A DNA stretch of 64,000 nt from Bradyrhizobium sp. BRP22 (GTDB lineage Bacteria > Pseudomonadota > Alphaproteobacteria > Rhizobiales > Xanthobacteraceae), in NCBI RefSeq assembly GCF_020194175.1, contig NZ_JADYVX010000031.1:33081-97080 (forward strand). The letters are read 5' to 3'. The notes under the pieces were generated by a model. It made no database searches, had not been told where the DNA came from, and saw only the letters and a program-made list of their open reading frames with translations. The translations under genes were made by a program, and so were the position numbers. Below, in pieces: positions 1 through 12,088 of the stretch. Each line of letters opens with the position of its first letter. Position 1 is the stretch's first letter.

Positions 1-591
1 GACGCTCAGTCCCGCACCTAACGACGGCTAGGCTGCCGTCGTCTCGGCCCGCTCCAGCCTGGGAGACGCGGCATGACCAGCAGAGCTACCTCCATCGATG
101 CCGCCCGCGTAGCGGGTTCGTTCAATAGCGGGCGACATCGAGCGGAATCCGCAGGGCACCAATCAACAAGCGCTGCTCGAGGAAACGGCTGCTGCGCAGA
201 ATCCCGGACAATGCGTTATGCTTCCAACCACACCTTGCGGCCAAAGAGGTTCACGATGTAGGCCCCTGGGATCGGGCAAGGAGGAATGCCTAACTCAGAC
301 AGCGCTGCTCTTGCACAGGCAGGTCCGATCGCAAACTCATGCCTTCTCCTGTCGATGGCCGTGGCCACGGGCCCTACTTCCGCCGGCAGGAGCTCAGTTC
401 GGCCGTTCGAGTACCAGGACAGGTTCGCACAACGACCTCCGATGGCAGCCAGCTGACCGCCCGATCGCCAGGGCCGCCGCTCAAGACCGCTACTTTAGCT
501 GCATGGCTCATGCACGTTACGCTCGCCATTTTCTTGGAGTGCAATACCTTCCCGGCTATATTGGCTCAATGCTCTGGTCCCCGACGTAAGG
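1..591. other. Gene-poor stretch with a small perfect hairpin
   Basis: I see no convincing gene here; the open frames lack family resemblance and overlap each other. A perfect 8-bp stem with a 6-nt loop lies at 21-42 and could end a transcript entering from the left, although no T-run follows. The MATE gene on the minus strand ends at the right border of this stretch. Confidence 0.4.
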
Positions 592-1971
592 TCAACTCGC
601 GATCTCGACCACTCTTGAAGGAGGGTGCCGGAGCGCTCGTCCGAGCTCAGCGAACTGTTGGAACATGACGATCAGCGCGATCATTCCGGCGCCCAGCTCA
701 GCGATTGCCTGACTGGCCAACAGTCCGTTGAAGCCCCATATGGCCGGGAACAACAGTACGGCCGGTATGAAGAGATAGCCCTGCCTCGCCAAGGACACAA
801 CCGCACTGAGGCGTGCTCGCCCGAACGACTGAAGCATCGTCGTCACGAAGCTCTGAACACCAAGAAGACCAAAAAAGAGATGGAAGACGATGCAGGTCGA
901 GACGGCAATTTCCGTGACCTTATCGCTATCGCTGAACAGTCTGACCAAAGGCCCGGCAAAAATCACAATGGCCGCAGAATACGCAACGGAAAGAGAGACA
1001 GTCATCGAGAGCAGAAACTTCGCGGCCTTCAATACGCGAGCAAAGTCGCGTGCGCCCCAGCCGAAACCCAGGACAGCTTGAGAGCCCATACAGAAACCGG
1101 TGATAGGCAGCGCGCCGATCGTCAAGATTCGCACGGCTATTCCCACGGCCGCGATGGACTCGTCGCCGAACCGCGCAGCAGCTCCGTACAAGAGCATAAC
1201 GGAAACAGCAGATAAGATATTGGTCATGGTCGCCGGCGCCCCTATGAACGCGAGCTTTCTGATGCGATCTGCTCCCAACGAGACGTGAGATATCCTGACA
1301 AGGACCATCCCGCGTAGCTTTGTAAAATATGCGATATAGAGGCTAATAGCAGCGATCTGAGATACCAGCGTTGCCAGAGCTGCGCCTCGCACACCGAGGT
1401 CCAGTAGGGATATGAGGACAGGATCAAGCACGGCGTTCAGTATGAAGGCGGTCATCATCGTCCACATGCTGAATCGTGTGTTGCCTTCGGCTCGGGCGAT
1501 GAAGCCGTTGACGATGTTCAGAAGCATCAGGGTATACCCGAACAAAATCGTCGCCGCGTAGTCGAGCGCCAGGGGCATGATGGTTGGCGTAGCCCCCAGC
1601 GTTACGAAGATCCCTCGCAGGTTTAGAAGCAGAGCGACCGTAACCGCGATGCCGATCGGAGCGGCGAGCGCGAGTGCGGTACTCGCGGCTCGACTCGCCT
1701 CCAGGTACTCACCAGCACCAAGATCACGAGATATGACCGACGCGGTTCCAACACCGATCCCCTGTCCGGCTGCCGCGAGCAGGACCACGATCGGCAAGGT
1801 CATGCTGACAGCTGCGATCGCCTGCGCGCCAAGTGCGCCAACAAAGATCGCGTTGACGAGTTGTTGCAACGCGTTGATCGACAAGCCAGCAGCAGACGGA
1901 ATGGCGAGCCGCAGGATAAGCCTCGAGAGATCGGGGTCTGATAGATCGATGTGCTGCTTTTTCTTCGGCAT
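592..1971 (-). CDS. MATE-family efflux transporter
   Basis: This 459-residue, very hydrophobic protein has about twelve predicted membrane helices in two similar halves, as in MATE (NorM/DinF-like) exporters that move organic cations or peptides out of the cytoplasm in exchange for Na+ or H+. The length is normal for the family. The start at 1971 lies only 36 nt behind the end of the peptide-synthetase remnant on the same strand, so the two were probably one operon and the transporter exported its product. That role is inference from position. The frame is intact although the synthetase is broken, so the exporter may now serve another substrate or simply have not yet decayed. Confidence 0.85.
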   Translation of the reverse strand: MPKKKQHIDLSDPDLSRLILRLAIPSAAGLSINALQQLVNAIFVGALGAQAIAAVSMTLPIVVLLAAAGQGIGVGTASVISRDLGAGEYLEASRAASTALALAAPIGIAVTVALLLNLRGIFVTLGATPTIMPLALDYAATILFGYTLMLLNIVNGFIARAEGNTRFSMWTMMTAFILNAVLDPVLISLLDLGVRGAALATLVSQIAAISLYIAYFTKLRGMVLVRISHVSLGADRIRKLAFIGAPATMTNILSAVSVMLLYGAAARFGDESIAAVGIAVRILTIGALPITGFCMGSQAVLGFGWGARDFARVLKAAKFLLSMTVSLSVAYSAAIVIFAGPLVRLFSDSDKVTEIAVSTCIVFHLFFGLLGVQSFVTTMLQSFGRARLSAVVSLARQGYLFIPAVLLFPAIWGFNGLLASQAIAELGAGMIALIVMFQQFAELGRALRHPPSRVVEIAS

Positions 1972-2007
1972 CAGGTCTCGGTCCCGAGCGCGAATTCCGC
2001 ATCGGGC

Positions 2008-5000
2008 TCATTCATGGATGAAAGTGTCCCGAGCTCTTCCGAATTCGCTGATCGTCTGCAACAGCTCCTGTCGCAACACCGTGCAAAGATTGCGGGTCAC
2101 CTCATAACCCACTTGGGTTGGATTATACCTCGTTTCGATCTGTAGATGGCCGGCTTCATAGCCGACACTGAACCAGAAGAGGTAGTTCACGCCTGCTTCA
2201 TCCATGTCTGTGCCGATCCAGAGTGGAGAAGGGCCCTTGGCTAGGAAGTGCCGTGGAAAATGGCGCTGCAAACCCACTCGGTAATTCAATCCAATTCGGG
2301 GTAAGGGCAGGCGATCGATCCGGCTCCGCACGGCGGGATCTCGGTTCAGGAATTTCATGGCCCGAAAGCCTATTGCCCTGCGCGGCAGCGCATTGCGCTG
2401 ACGGTAAATTGAACGAGCACGATCGGGCCGGGGCTCCGTTCCCGTGAGAGCCAAGGGAAGCGGAACGATCTCGCTGATGACGCCGATAATCTGAGATGGA
2501 TCGAGATCATCAAACAGTCGACCTCGTGTGGAGGTGAGGCTATCAATCCAGAGCGAATAGCTGCCGAAAACGTGTCCAAAGGCGCCAGATATCGCGGCAA
2601 GGAACACATCAACGTCCTGGCAATGCGCCGATCTGGCTGCAATATTGAGGAGACCAGCTGTCGCTTCCTTGTCAATCTCCAGATAGTACTTGGCCTGATC
2701 TTCCCAAAGGGACCGGCAAGCTGCTTCATTCAAGCGACCTTCAAGGCCTGCATAGTGAAGCTCTCTCGCGGTCACTTCCGAAAAGCTCGCAGCCACCGAT
2801 GAAGTGTCGCTGACATGTAAATCGAACTGATGGTAGTCAATCCCTCCCAGTATGTGAGTTCAGCTGGCGCTTCGCTGTTCGCGTAGTGCTCAAGGCGCTT
2901 CAACCATGGAGAAAGCATTTGTATGTTCTCGGGACCACTCACGGCGTGGCCCGAGGCGAGGGCGTTGTACGCCGCATCCAATGCTTCCAGGAACAGTCGA
3001 TAGCCTATCCCGTCCGCTACAAAATGATGCAAAAGGAAGAGAAGATGGTAATCGCCGCTTTCCGAGGTGCGGAACGCCGTGACGTTAACAAGAGGCGTCT
3101 GGCCGTCAAACCGAAACATATGTTGACGTCTGGCTGAGATGCTCTCGATTGCCTTACGCTGCTCTAGGCCGGTCATTCCGACAAGATCGATCTCCTCCAC
3201 GATGCGTTCGGCCACGGAAGGTCCGATTGTCAGACTTAAGACCATCGTCGGTTCGGGCAATGCGGAGTCTGAGGCCTTCGTGCCTATCCGTGACGTGGGC
3301 AAGGGCATGCTCGAGCGTTCGGATATTCAGGAGTCCGCGGGGCAAGAAGAACAGATCGCCGATGTTGAAATGCTCATCGAAGCCGGCGAGACGGTTCCAA
3401 GATGAGATGGCGGGGGTGACTGGCAATGAGCTGCCCCCGGAAGGGAAGGTGTCGAGTGTAACCGCCACGCCGTCTGCCGCCAATTCCCTGATGGTCGGTG
3501 TTCGATAAAGTTGGTCGACAGTGAGAGTCAGCCCGACTTTGCGCGCCAGCGTGACGCAGCGCACGCTCAGAAGAGAGTCTCCGCCGATATCAAAGAAGTG
3601 TTGATCGATTCCGACCCACTTGGCGCCTAATAGATCCTGCCAGATTGCAGCAAGAATATGCTCCTCCCTCGTGCGGGGCTCAGCAGATGGGCCAGGCCCG
3701 ACCTCGCGGTAAGGAACGGACGACAGGCGAGCACGATCTATCTTTCCGCTCGCTGTAACGGGGATACTGTCAACCAAACGGAAGGCGGCGGGAATCATGT
3801 AGGACGGCAATGTTTGGCGCAGGTGGGTGACAATATCTCCAGAGCTCAGACTGTCGCGAGCCGGAACTACGCTAGCGATCAAGCGACGATGATCCTCCAT
3901 GCCGTCCGCGACGACCGCGGCCTTTGCGATTGCCGGATGAGACTCAAGGGCCGTTTCGACCTCCTCTAGCTCGATGCGAAAGCCCCGTACTTTGATCTGG
4001 TTATCCGATCGGCCGCAAATCTCGAGAAGGCCGCTGGTTGAGATGCGTGCGATATCGCCACTTCGATAAAGAACGCTGTATTGTCCGTCATCATACGGAT
4101 TCGGCACAAAACAGCGGTCGGTTCGATCTTGATCCCGCCAGTACCCAGCACTCACGCAGCGTCCCGCGACGCAGAGTTCGCCGGCGGCTCCGACAGGGGC
4201 TCTCTTCAACTGGGCATCGAGCACGTAGAGTTTGACGTTATCGATTGGGCGCCCCACGGGGACGAGTGACGAGCCGTCGTCGGCATCCGATGTTTCGTAG
4301 ATTGCGGCATTGGACGCACATTCTGTAGCACCATAGAAGTTCCACAACGGCACGTCCGGGAAATGCGTACGCCAGCGAACGGGGAGCGAGGCAGGCATCG
4401 GTTCGGCGCTGCTTGTGACCAGCCGCAAGGCGGTCGGTCGCGGGTGTCGTTCCTGGGACGCAATGAGGCCGGACAGGAGTGGGGGCGAGGCAAATAAGTG
4501 TGTCACGCGATGTCTCGCCAACGTGCACAACAATAGATCTGGATCCAGCAACTGCTCTTGGGTCAGGATCAGCGCGGGCACACCTCTCAGAAGCCCCCCA
4601 AAGTACTCCCAAGCGGACGCAACAAGTGATGCGGACTTCTGGACAACCATGACGTCGGTACTGTTGAAGCGAAAGCTTCGCCACATCCAGTTCAGTCGAT
4701 TGAGAATTGCCGATTCCGGTATAAGAACCCCTTTCGCCTTCCCGGTTGAGGACGACGTGTATATAAGGCTCGCAATTCCCTGATCTGATGGTTTGTCGCT
4801 GCACTCAAAATCGTGCGCGGGCGCGCCGCACCCTTCTAGGGTCAACAGACATATCGACGGCATGTCAAAACCAAGGTCAGCGGCATTTGCGTGGACCAAG
4901 AGCTTTGCCTGACTATCTCGCAGGATATGTTCGATCCGATCACGCGGATAATCCGGTGATACAGGGACAACAATGGACTGCAAGGCTCGTGCCGCAAATG

Positions 5001-8000
5001 ATCTTATCGAACGCTTCGACAAGCGGACATTCAGCCTCATATGGCTGCGCCGAGCCATCCAGCGAGTCCAGCATAGTGACGTCTGACGCGCTGAGGCAGC
5101 TCAGGTCTTTAATAGGCGCAAGCGGCTCCTCGACGCAGGCTGCAATCAGACAGCGCAGATTGTCGGCCATGCGGAAAATCAGATCGCTGGAAAATATGTC
5201 CTCGGCATACGCCAGCTGGAGGGCAATTTCATCGTTCTGATCTTGTGCGTACAAGGTCAGACCGAATTTTACATAGCCGGTCTCATATTCGCGGAATGTC
5301 AGATCCAAGTCATGTTGGCCAAGTGGCTCCGCAGCCTCGGAGTACATGTTGAACATGACTTGGAAGATCGGCGATCGTCCCGCTTCGCGATATAGGCGGG
5401 TATCCCTTACCATCCAGCCGAATGGATATGCCGAATTTGCGATCGCATCACTGACCAGGCCCTGGATGCGCAGGGCATGAACTGCAAAGGACTGGTCGAC
5501 ATCGACCGCGGTGCGGATTGGCAGCATATTCAGGAAGAAGCCGACAATTTCGGCGCTGCCAGGTTGATCCCGTACGACGTGTGGCATGCCAACGATAATA
5601 TCGTCCTGACCGCTATACATCCGCAGCAGCAGCTTGAAGCATGCGAGGAGAGTTGTCGACGTGGTGCACCTATGTCGGCGCGCGAACTGCCCTACCTGCT
5701 TGGACAGCTCGCTACCAAGCAGCACCGCATGCGAGGCGCCGCGGTAGGAATTTGTCTGCGGCCGCACTCGTCCCGTTCCAAGCGAAAGTACCGGCGGATC
5801 ATCGCCAATCTGACGACGCCAATAGCAGCGCTGGCTGGCCAGCGCCTCTGGCGTCATGTGTTGTGCTTCCCAGACGGCGTAGCTCGACAGTGATGCGCGG
5901 TTCTCTGGCAAAAACGCCGCGACATCTACGTACCTTTGTCGAAGGTTCCTGAGCAGAAGGGAGATCGACCAGGCATCGATGATAATTTCGTGAGCAGTGA
6001 TCAGGATGAGATGGTTGTCAGAACCAAAACGGATCATGCGCGCGCGAAACAGCTGGACCCGGCTGAGATCAAAGCTGCCGTTCAGCTCCGTTCGCCGTAA
6101 CTCTGCAATCAGCTCCTCAGCTTCCTGTGCCGTGAGATGAGATGCATCAGTCAATTCAGGACTTGCGCATTGCGGAGCATCAAAGAGCTGAACCGGACCG
6201 TCCTCGTCGATGAAGCGTGCTGAAAGTGCCTGATGGGAATGAACGACATCGGTCCAGGCGCGATTGACCGCGGCCAGATCGATGATTCCCCTTATTCGCA
6301 GGCCGCCCTGAATGACGTAGTTCCTGGCCGACGGTGCGAGAGAAACCATAGGTGCTCCTGAACTCGCGTCAGAGGCGATCGCGTAAGCTTTCCGTACGTC
6401 GGGGCTGCGCACGGTTTGGATTCGACTCGGGCCGAGATCGAAGCCGCGAGAGATCGAATCGATCCATTCAGCACCAGCCTGAAATCCGTTCTCACACCGA
6501 GCTGGGTCTGCAACTGGCCCAATATGAGCATTGCCCGGAGCGAGCCTCCGCAGAGGCTTATGAATTGGTCATTCACGCCAATGTTCTCAATACGCAGAAC
6601 GCCGGACCAAATTTGACACAGCTGGGCTTCGAGTCCTGTTTGCGGCTGCTCGAATGGCGTCGGCAATGGAGGGCGAACACTGGTCGGGTCCGGCAATGCT
6701 CCAAGATCGACCTTTCCGTTTCTGGTCAGTGGAATATGGCCGACGTGGATGATCCTCTCTGGCAGCATGTAGGTGGGAAGCGCTTCGGCAAGAAAGTTCC
6801 GAAGCTCGCCTTCCGCCAGTTCAGCCGGAGCTGATACATACGCGATGAGTCGTCTCGATCCAGTTTCCCCCTCGACCCCGGTTATGTCTCTCGCCATAAG
6901 CTTTACGCCTGCGCAGACAGAGGCGACCGCGACGGCGGCACGTACCGAATGATGAGCGGAGAGGCGGGCCTCGATTTCTCCCAGCTCAATTCTGTGCCCG
7001 CGGATTTTGACCTGACGGTCCCGTCGACCGAGACATTCCAAAAGTCCATCGGAACGAACGCGCCCGAGATCACCTGTCCTGTATAGGCGCCGGAACGGCG
7101 GGTCGTTTGAGAACGGGTTTGGCACAAAGGCATCATTGGTGCGGACATCGTCATTGACGTAACCAGCAGCGACACCAACGCCGCTAACACAGATTTCGCC
7201 GACCTCTCCCGTGTTGCACCGCCGCGATCCGTCGGCGACATAAACCTCAAGGTTAGAAATCGGCTTGCCGATCGGCACATAAAGGTCGGCCAGCGCAGGC
7301 GGTACGGAAACCAGATGATGCGTAACGCCGTCCGCGCACTCGGTCGGCCCGTAGTGGTTGAGAATGGGGACCCGGGGATATAAGGCAAGCCACGCGCGCG
7401 CCAGTCCGGGTGTTAGAGGCTCTCCGACCGTAGAGATAATCCGCAAACTGTCCAGAGCTCGCTCAGCCGCCGCAAGCGACTGCAGATATTCAACAAATAT
7501 TGCAAGCATCGACGGAACGAATTGGACAACCGTCACGCCGCACCCTTGAATTGCTTTGAGAAGGGATGCTGGCGATTTCAATCTCGCATCATCAAGGATC
7601 GCGATACAGCCTCCGACGCAAAGCCCTGCCAGAAGCTGCCACAACGAGATGTCAAAACAGTGCGATGCCGTCTGCGCGATGCAATCCGTCCGAGTGAGGG
7701 CTAGCGCATCAATCTTTGCCACCAAATGATTGTTTAGGGCTGCGCGCTCGATCATTGCGCCCTTAGGCTGGCCCATCGAACCAGACGTAAACAGAATGTA
7801 GGCTAGTCCATCCTCGTTCGATGATGGCACGGCAGACGAAGTCTGGCCCTGTCGTAACGCTGCCTCTATCGGCATGAATTGCGTGGCGACTTTGCTATTC
7901 GCCTGGAACAGGCTGAGCGAATCCGGCTGGTGTGGGCCAATAATCAGCGCGCAGCGGCTCTGCTCGATCATGAATGATGCACGCGAAGCCGGTAACGATG

Positions 8001-8312
8001 GATCGAGCGGCAGGTACGTTGATGCCGCCTTCAAATTGCGACGACCGCCGTCGCCCAGTCGAGGTCCCGCTCACCCCAATAGCCGACGACCGCGCCCTGA
8101 GCGCCATGCTCTCGTAACGCCCTTGCGAGGGCATCCGATCTTGATTGCAGCGCTTTGTAGGTGAGTTCGTCTGGGCCGACCCTCAGCGCAACCCTCTCTG
8201 GATCCGATCTTGCAAGGCGATCGATCGCCATGATCGCGTCGATCGGCTGACATTCCACAAACCGATTCTTGCCGGATCGATTTTCCGTAGCCATACGAGT
8301 GCCGCCATTCAT
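2008..8312 (-). pseudogene. Decayed two-module non-ribosomal peptide synthetase (A-PCP-C-A-PCP-C)
   Basis: Read from 8312 down, the pieces give an adenylation domain (A3 motif LFTSGSMGQPKG, A5 YGPTE, A7 YRTGD, A10 NGKVD), a carrier domain (GGSL), a condensation domain whose HHxxxD is changed to HEIIID, a second adenylation domain, a carrier domain (GGDSL) and a last condensation domain with intact HHFVADG. There is no thioesterase. Single-base frameshifts lie near 8036, 6320, 3240 and 2845. Near 4985 about 50-60 codons covering the start of the second adenylation domain are missing and the frame changes. The gene therefore cannot make one full protein. The second adenylation domain has Val where amino-acid-activating domains keep the Asp that holds the alpha-amino group, so its substrate may have lacked one. 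The MATE gene follows directly. Confidence 0.85.
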
Positions 8313-9188
8313 CGCTTTGTGCGGCCCTTAGATCAGAAATTTGTTGGGAGTCCATCGCATCCGATGCAACTGCCCGCCGGCAGTGACCGACGCTCGGTGA
8401 ACTGAATCCTCACCAGCTCTCAGCATCAGACGTGCCAACTTTGCCAAAGGACGGATTCGTATGCTTTGCGCCGGCCGGGCGGGGCGCCTCGCGTGTTCAT
8501 TGTCTGGCCCTGAACATAACCGTCTTCAACCGAACGCGGTCATGTTAGGTCATTGCCAATCAATCCTGACTGGATAGGGCGACGGTATGAACACTTCGTC
8601 GTTTGCGCCCAAAAGCGAATATGGCCGAGCCGGATGGCGCGCGAGTCACCCTCCGCGCTATGACCACTCGACCACACCGCTTCGATCTCGCCGCTTCATG
8701 GCGGCAAGGGTGGGCGACGACTTTATCGGTGTGGACACAGCGCGGTAGCGCCGAGGATACATTTTGAGCTGTCACTGGTTCCACGCTCGCTTCGAGCTCG
8801 AGAACGGCTGACCCCCGACCTATCGGACGTGCCGATCTGCCCGGAGACGATGCGCACTGGTGGCATCTGGATGGAGGCCACGTTCACTCATGCCGATCTC
8901 GCCGCGCGCTGACATCGGCAGCTTGTGAACGGCCTCGCCCTCGACTGCGTCCTTGCAAAGGCCAGATGCTATCAGCTCGCGCCGCCGCAGCCAGACGAAC
9001 GTACGGTTTCATAGCACTCCTACTCCCGATTGCGCGCGGAGAGCAGGACGGTGCGGACCGGCTGCCATGAGCCAACAAAGCGCCGAGTCCTTCCAGATCA
9101 CCGGACGGGTCGTGGTGATAGTGAGTTGAATAGAGCAAGCAGCGTGCCGATTGAGGACTGCAGCTCACTCGCGCCGTGGCGCCTTAGA
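8313..9188. other. Gene-poor stretch upstream of the peptide synthetase
   Basis: No open frame here resembles a known family. The promoter of the synthetase gene should lie in the left part, since the minus-strand gene starts at 8312, but I could not pick out convincing -35/-10 boxes. The right end carries the 9-bp target sequence of the IS256-type element. Confidence 0.3.
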
Positions 9189-9197
9189 GGCCGCAAC

Positions 9198-10591
9198 GAG
9201 CTATGCGGGAAAGTGGGTGATGACGGAATGAGATAGGCGGCGTATCGAGGCGGGTGTCGAGCCTGCCAGAACCTCTCGAGGAGAGCGATACGCCATGAAC
9301 GAGACTAGCAACATTGTCCCGCTTCGTCAGCCCGACGAGATCGATGATCCACTGACCAATATCCTGCGCGCCGGTGCGCGGCAGCTTCTTGCGCAGGCCG
9401 TCGAGGTCGAAGTCGAGACATTTCTTGCCGCGGTGAATGATTTGAAGCTTGCCGACGGACGCGCCCGTGTCGTGCGGCATGGTTACGGCCCGACGCGAAC
9501 GATCCAGACCGGCGTCTGCCCGGTCGAGGTCGCGCGGGCGAAGATTCGCGACCGTGGAGCGTCCAGCGAAGGCGAACGCATCCGGTTCAGCTCGGCAATC
9601 CTGCCGCTGTGGGCGCGGCGAACCAGAAGTCTGGATGCGCTGTTTGCCAGTGCTCGATCTGGGGGGCATCTCGACCGGCGACTTCCAGGAGGCGCTGACG
9701 GCCTTGTTGGGCAAAGATGCTCCGAACCTGTCGCCGGCGGTGGTGTCCCGGCTGACGGCCGAGTGGCAGGGCGAGTACGAGCGCTGGCAGAGACGCGATC
9801 TGTCGGCGCGGCGACACGTGTACGTGTGGGCCGATGGCGTCTTGCTGCAGGCCCGCATGCAAGACCACGGCGAATGTATGCTGGTGCTGATCGGCGCGAC
9901 GCCGGAAGGCAAGAAGGAACTGATCCGCTTCCAGGTCGGCGTCCGGGAGAGCAAGCAGAGCTGGCGCGAGCTCCTGATCGACGTCAAACAGCGCGGATTG
10001 CAGATCGCGCCGGAAATTGCCGTCAGCGACGGCGCGCTCGGCCTCTGCAAGGCGCTCGACGAAGTCTTTCCCGGCACACGGCACCAGCGATGGTGGGTAC
10101 ACAAGACCGTCAATGTCCTGGACAAGGTCCCGCTCTCGGTGCAGGCCACCATGAAGAAGGATCTGCGCGAAATCTATTGGGCGTCGAGCCGGGCGTCCGC
10201 CGAAGCGGCGATCGACGTCTTTGCCGAGAAATACTGCGCCAAATACGGCCGGGCGGTCGAATGCCTCGCCAAGGACTGCGACGCGCTGCTGGCCTTCTGC
10301 GACTTCCCTGCCGAGCATTGCGATCATCTGCGCACGACCAACTCCGTCGAAAGCGTGTTCTCGACCGTGCGGCACAGAACCGTGCGGACGAAGGGCTCGT
10401 TGTCGCCGACCCCCGCCAAGCTCATGGTGTTCAAGCTGGTGATCGCCGCTTCAAAAACCTGGCGGCGGCTCAAAGGCACAAATCAGTCGCCCACGGTCAT
10501 CGCAGGTGCCAGATTCGACGACGGCATCGGGGGTCATCCACGTGCCGACAAACCACGCCGCCTGATCGCCTCATCACATCCCGCATAGCTC
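9198..10591. mobile_element. IS256-family insertion sequence with 9-bp target duplication
   Basis: The element is bounded by a 13-bp perfect inverted repeat, GAGCTATGCGGGA at 9198-9210 and its complement at 10579-10591. Directly outside lies the same 9-bp word GGCCGCAAC on both sides (9189-9197 and 10592-10600), which is the size of duplication that IS256 elements make. Total length is about 1.39 kb and it carries one transposase gene. The intact target duplication shows that it arrived by transposition and that neither end has been lost. Its transposase is frameshifted, so it probably cannot move without help from another copy. Confidence 0.9.
9295..10588 (+). pseudogene. IS256-family transposase, frameshifted
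   Basis: The first 115 or so codons (starting MNETSNIVPL) and the rest of the protein (from about 9645, with ISTGDFQEAL and later TTNSVESVFSTV) lie in two frames. They would form one mutator-type (IS256) DDE transposase of about 430 residues. The switch is at a run of three T near 9643: removal of one T restores a continuous reading. I know of no programmed frameshift in this family, so I take it as a disabling mutation or a sequencing error. It fills the IS256 element between its inverted repeats. Confidence 0.85.
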
Positions 10592-10736
10592 GGCCGCAAC
10601 CGCACGGAGCGTCACGTCGTTGGGAAGTGCCTCTGGCATCGGCCTTTATTGGTGGCGCAACTCTGGCTAGACGAGTTCGCCGTCTCCGCAGGGAAGCTCG
10701 GGCATCTGGAGCATGCGAAGCGTCTCCGAATTCCGC

Positions 10737-11323
10737 TCAACAAGCCGTTCGCAACATTGGCGTGAGTGGCGGCGAAGAACCGTGCTGTATCTCTCCAATA
10801 GCCTTGAAGCCGTGACGTTGGTAAAAGGGAATGTTTTCCGGATTCGAACTTTCGAGGTAGGCAGCGATGCCCTGCTCATCACATCGTTGAAGAGCGTATT
10901 TCATCAGCAATGTGCCAAGCCCTTGTCCGACCCAGTTCGGATCGACGGCAATGAGAGGCAGATGCCAATGTGGTCGGGGGGGTGATGTTCGGCCATTCCC
11001 TGCCGTAGGTGTGCCATATCTTCGGTGATCTCCGGGCGCAGGGACAGCGCCATGATTGCGTCCAGCGCATCCTCATCTTGCTGCACGTCGGGAGGCAGCC
11101 ACAGGGCCGCGGCGCGACTCTTCCCCGTGACGTATGCTGTGCCATGCTCGAATGCTCGTCCGCCACACGCGTTAACGAACTGAGGCATGCTCCTAAGATA
11201 TTGCCTTGGATCAGGCCAACTCCAACGCATCAACGGATCGGCGGCAAAGCCGAGCACAATTGTCCAGACGATGCTTGCCCGAATGCTTGCGTTCGCAGAG
11301 GTAACGTCCGAACCCGCTGTCAT
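10737..11323 (-). pseudogene. GNAT-family N-acetyltransferase with a frameshift in a G7 run
   Basis: From the ATG at 11323 the frame reads an acetyltransferase-like N-terminal half up to a run of seven G (10976-10982). After it, the matching second half continues in another frame: VDPNWVGQGLGTLLM, the acetyl-CoA binding signature (Q/R-x-x-G-x-G/A), then the usual C-terminal pattern ending FYQRHGFKAIGE. Adding one base to the run would give one protein of about 195 residues ending at 10737. The frame also stays open upstream to 11680, but that part has low complexity and no family likeness. A homopolymer of this kind could be a sequencing error, a true mutation or a phase-variable site. The substrate is unknown. 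Confidence 0.75.
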
Positions 11324-12088
11324 GATGTCGTTTTCGGGCGTCAGAGTTGCAAGGGTAGAGCACAGAACCGATACCTCTGAACGAGAGCAAAATGGATGCA
11401 CCACGGAGGTTTCGTCGGATGCACTTGGTCTCCGTTCCGGGCTCTCCTCCTGCCTCAGAAGGCTGCCTTCGACGGCCGCTTCGGACGAAGGCTCCTCGTT
11501 GGGTGACCCTTGGATCTGGGTCTTCGTGGTGGCGAGCACCCGTGCTTCCGCGCCTGGGAGCGTCATCTGGATCCTGCCCTTCCTAAAGGAAGCTCGACTT
11601 TCTCGGCGTCGACAACGTTCGGCAGCCCGCTCGAAAGAAATGACAAGGACGTTTTGAGATTGCACGTGCGAAGAAGTCACGGCACGCGCTCGATACGAAC
11701 ATCGTGCGATGGCTGCGCTTGAACCGGGCTCCCGACACGACCGAGCAGGTTAGCAAGCGTCGCGCGTCGAGATCGAGATTAGGCAACAATTCTTATGAGG
11801 CATCACCTCGTCTCCCATTGAGCTGTTCTGCGTAAGGCCTCTTGTTCAAAACACGTGCCAAACTGCGAAACCGCACAGACTATTGCCCTCAGTCTGTTCG
11901 CCGTCAGTGCCCTTGAGACAAATTGAGAGACTTTCCGAATGGAGGATTTCTGGTTCATCGTAGCCATAAGGTGCGAAGCTGAAGCAGCGGGATGTCCCGA
12001 TCAGTGTTGAACCAAGCAGGTTTCATCTTACTGGCCAACTGATGCCGGGCGTGATTCCGTCTTCACACTGATTCGTGGAGGCGGGGCA
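11324..12088. other. Gene-poor stretch
   Basis: No frame in this stretch resembles a known protein. It lies upstream of the acetyltransferase remnant and may hold its promoter. Confidence 0.3.

Noticed and set aside
592..2107. Plus-strand frames at 625-1215, 1577-2107 and others
   Set aside because: They are antisense shadows of the MATE gene, with biased composition and no family likeness.
9587..10375. Minus-strand frame of 262 codons in the IS256 element
   Set aside because: Antisense of the transposase, with no protein likeness.
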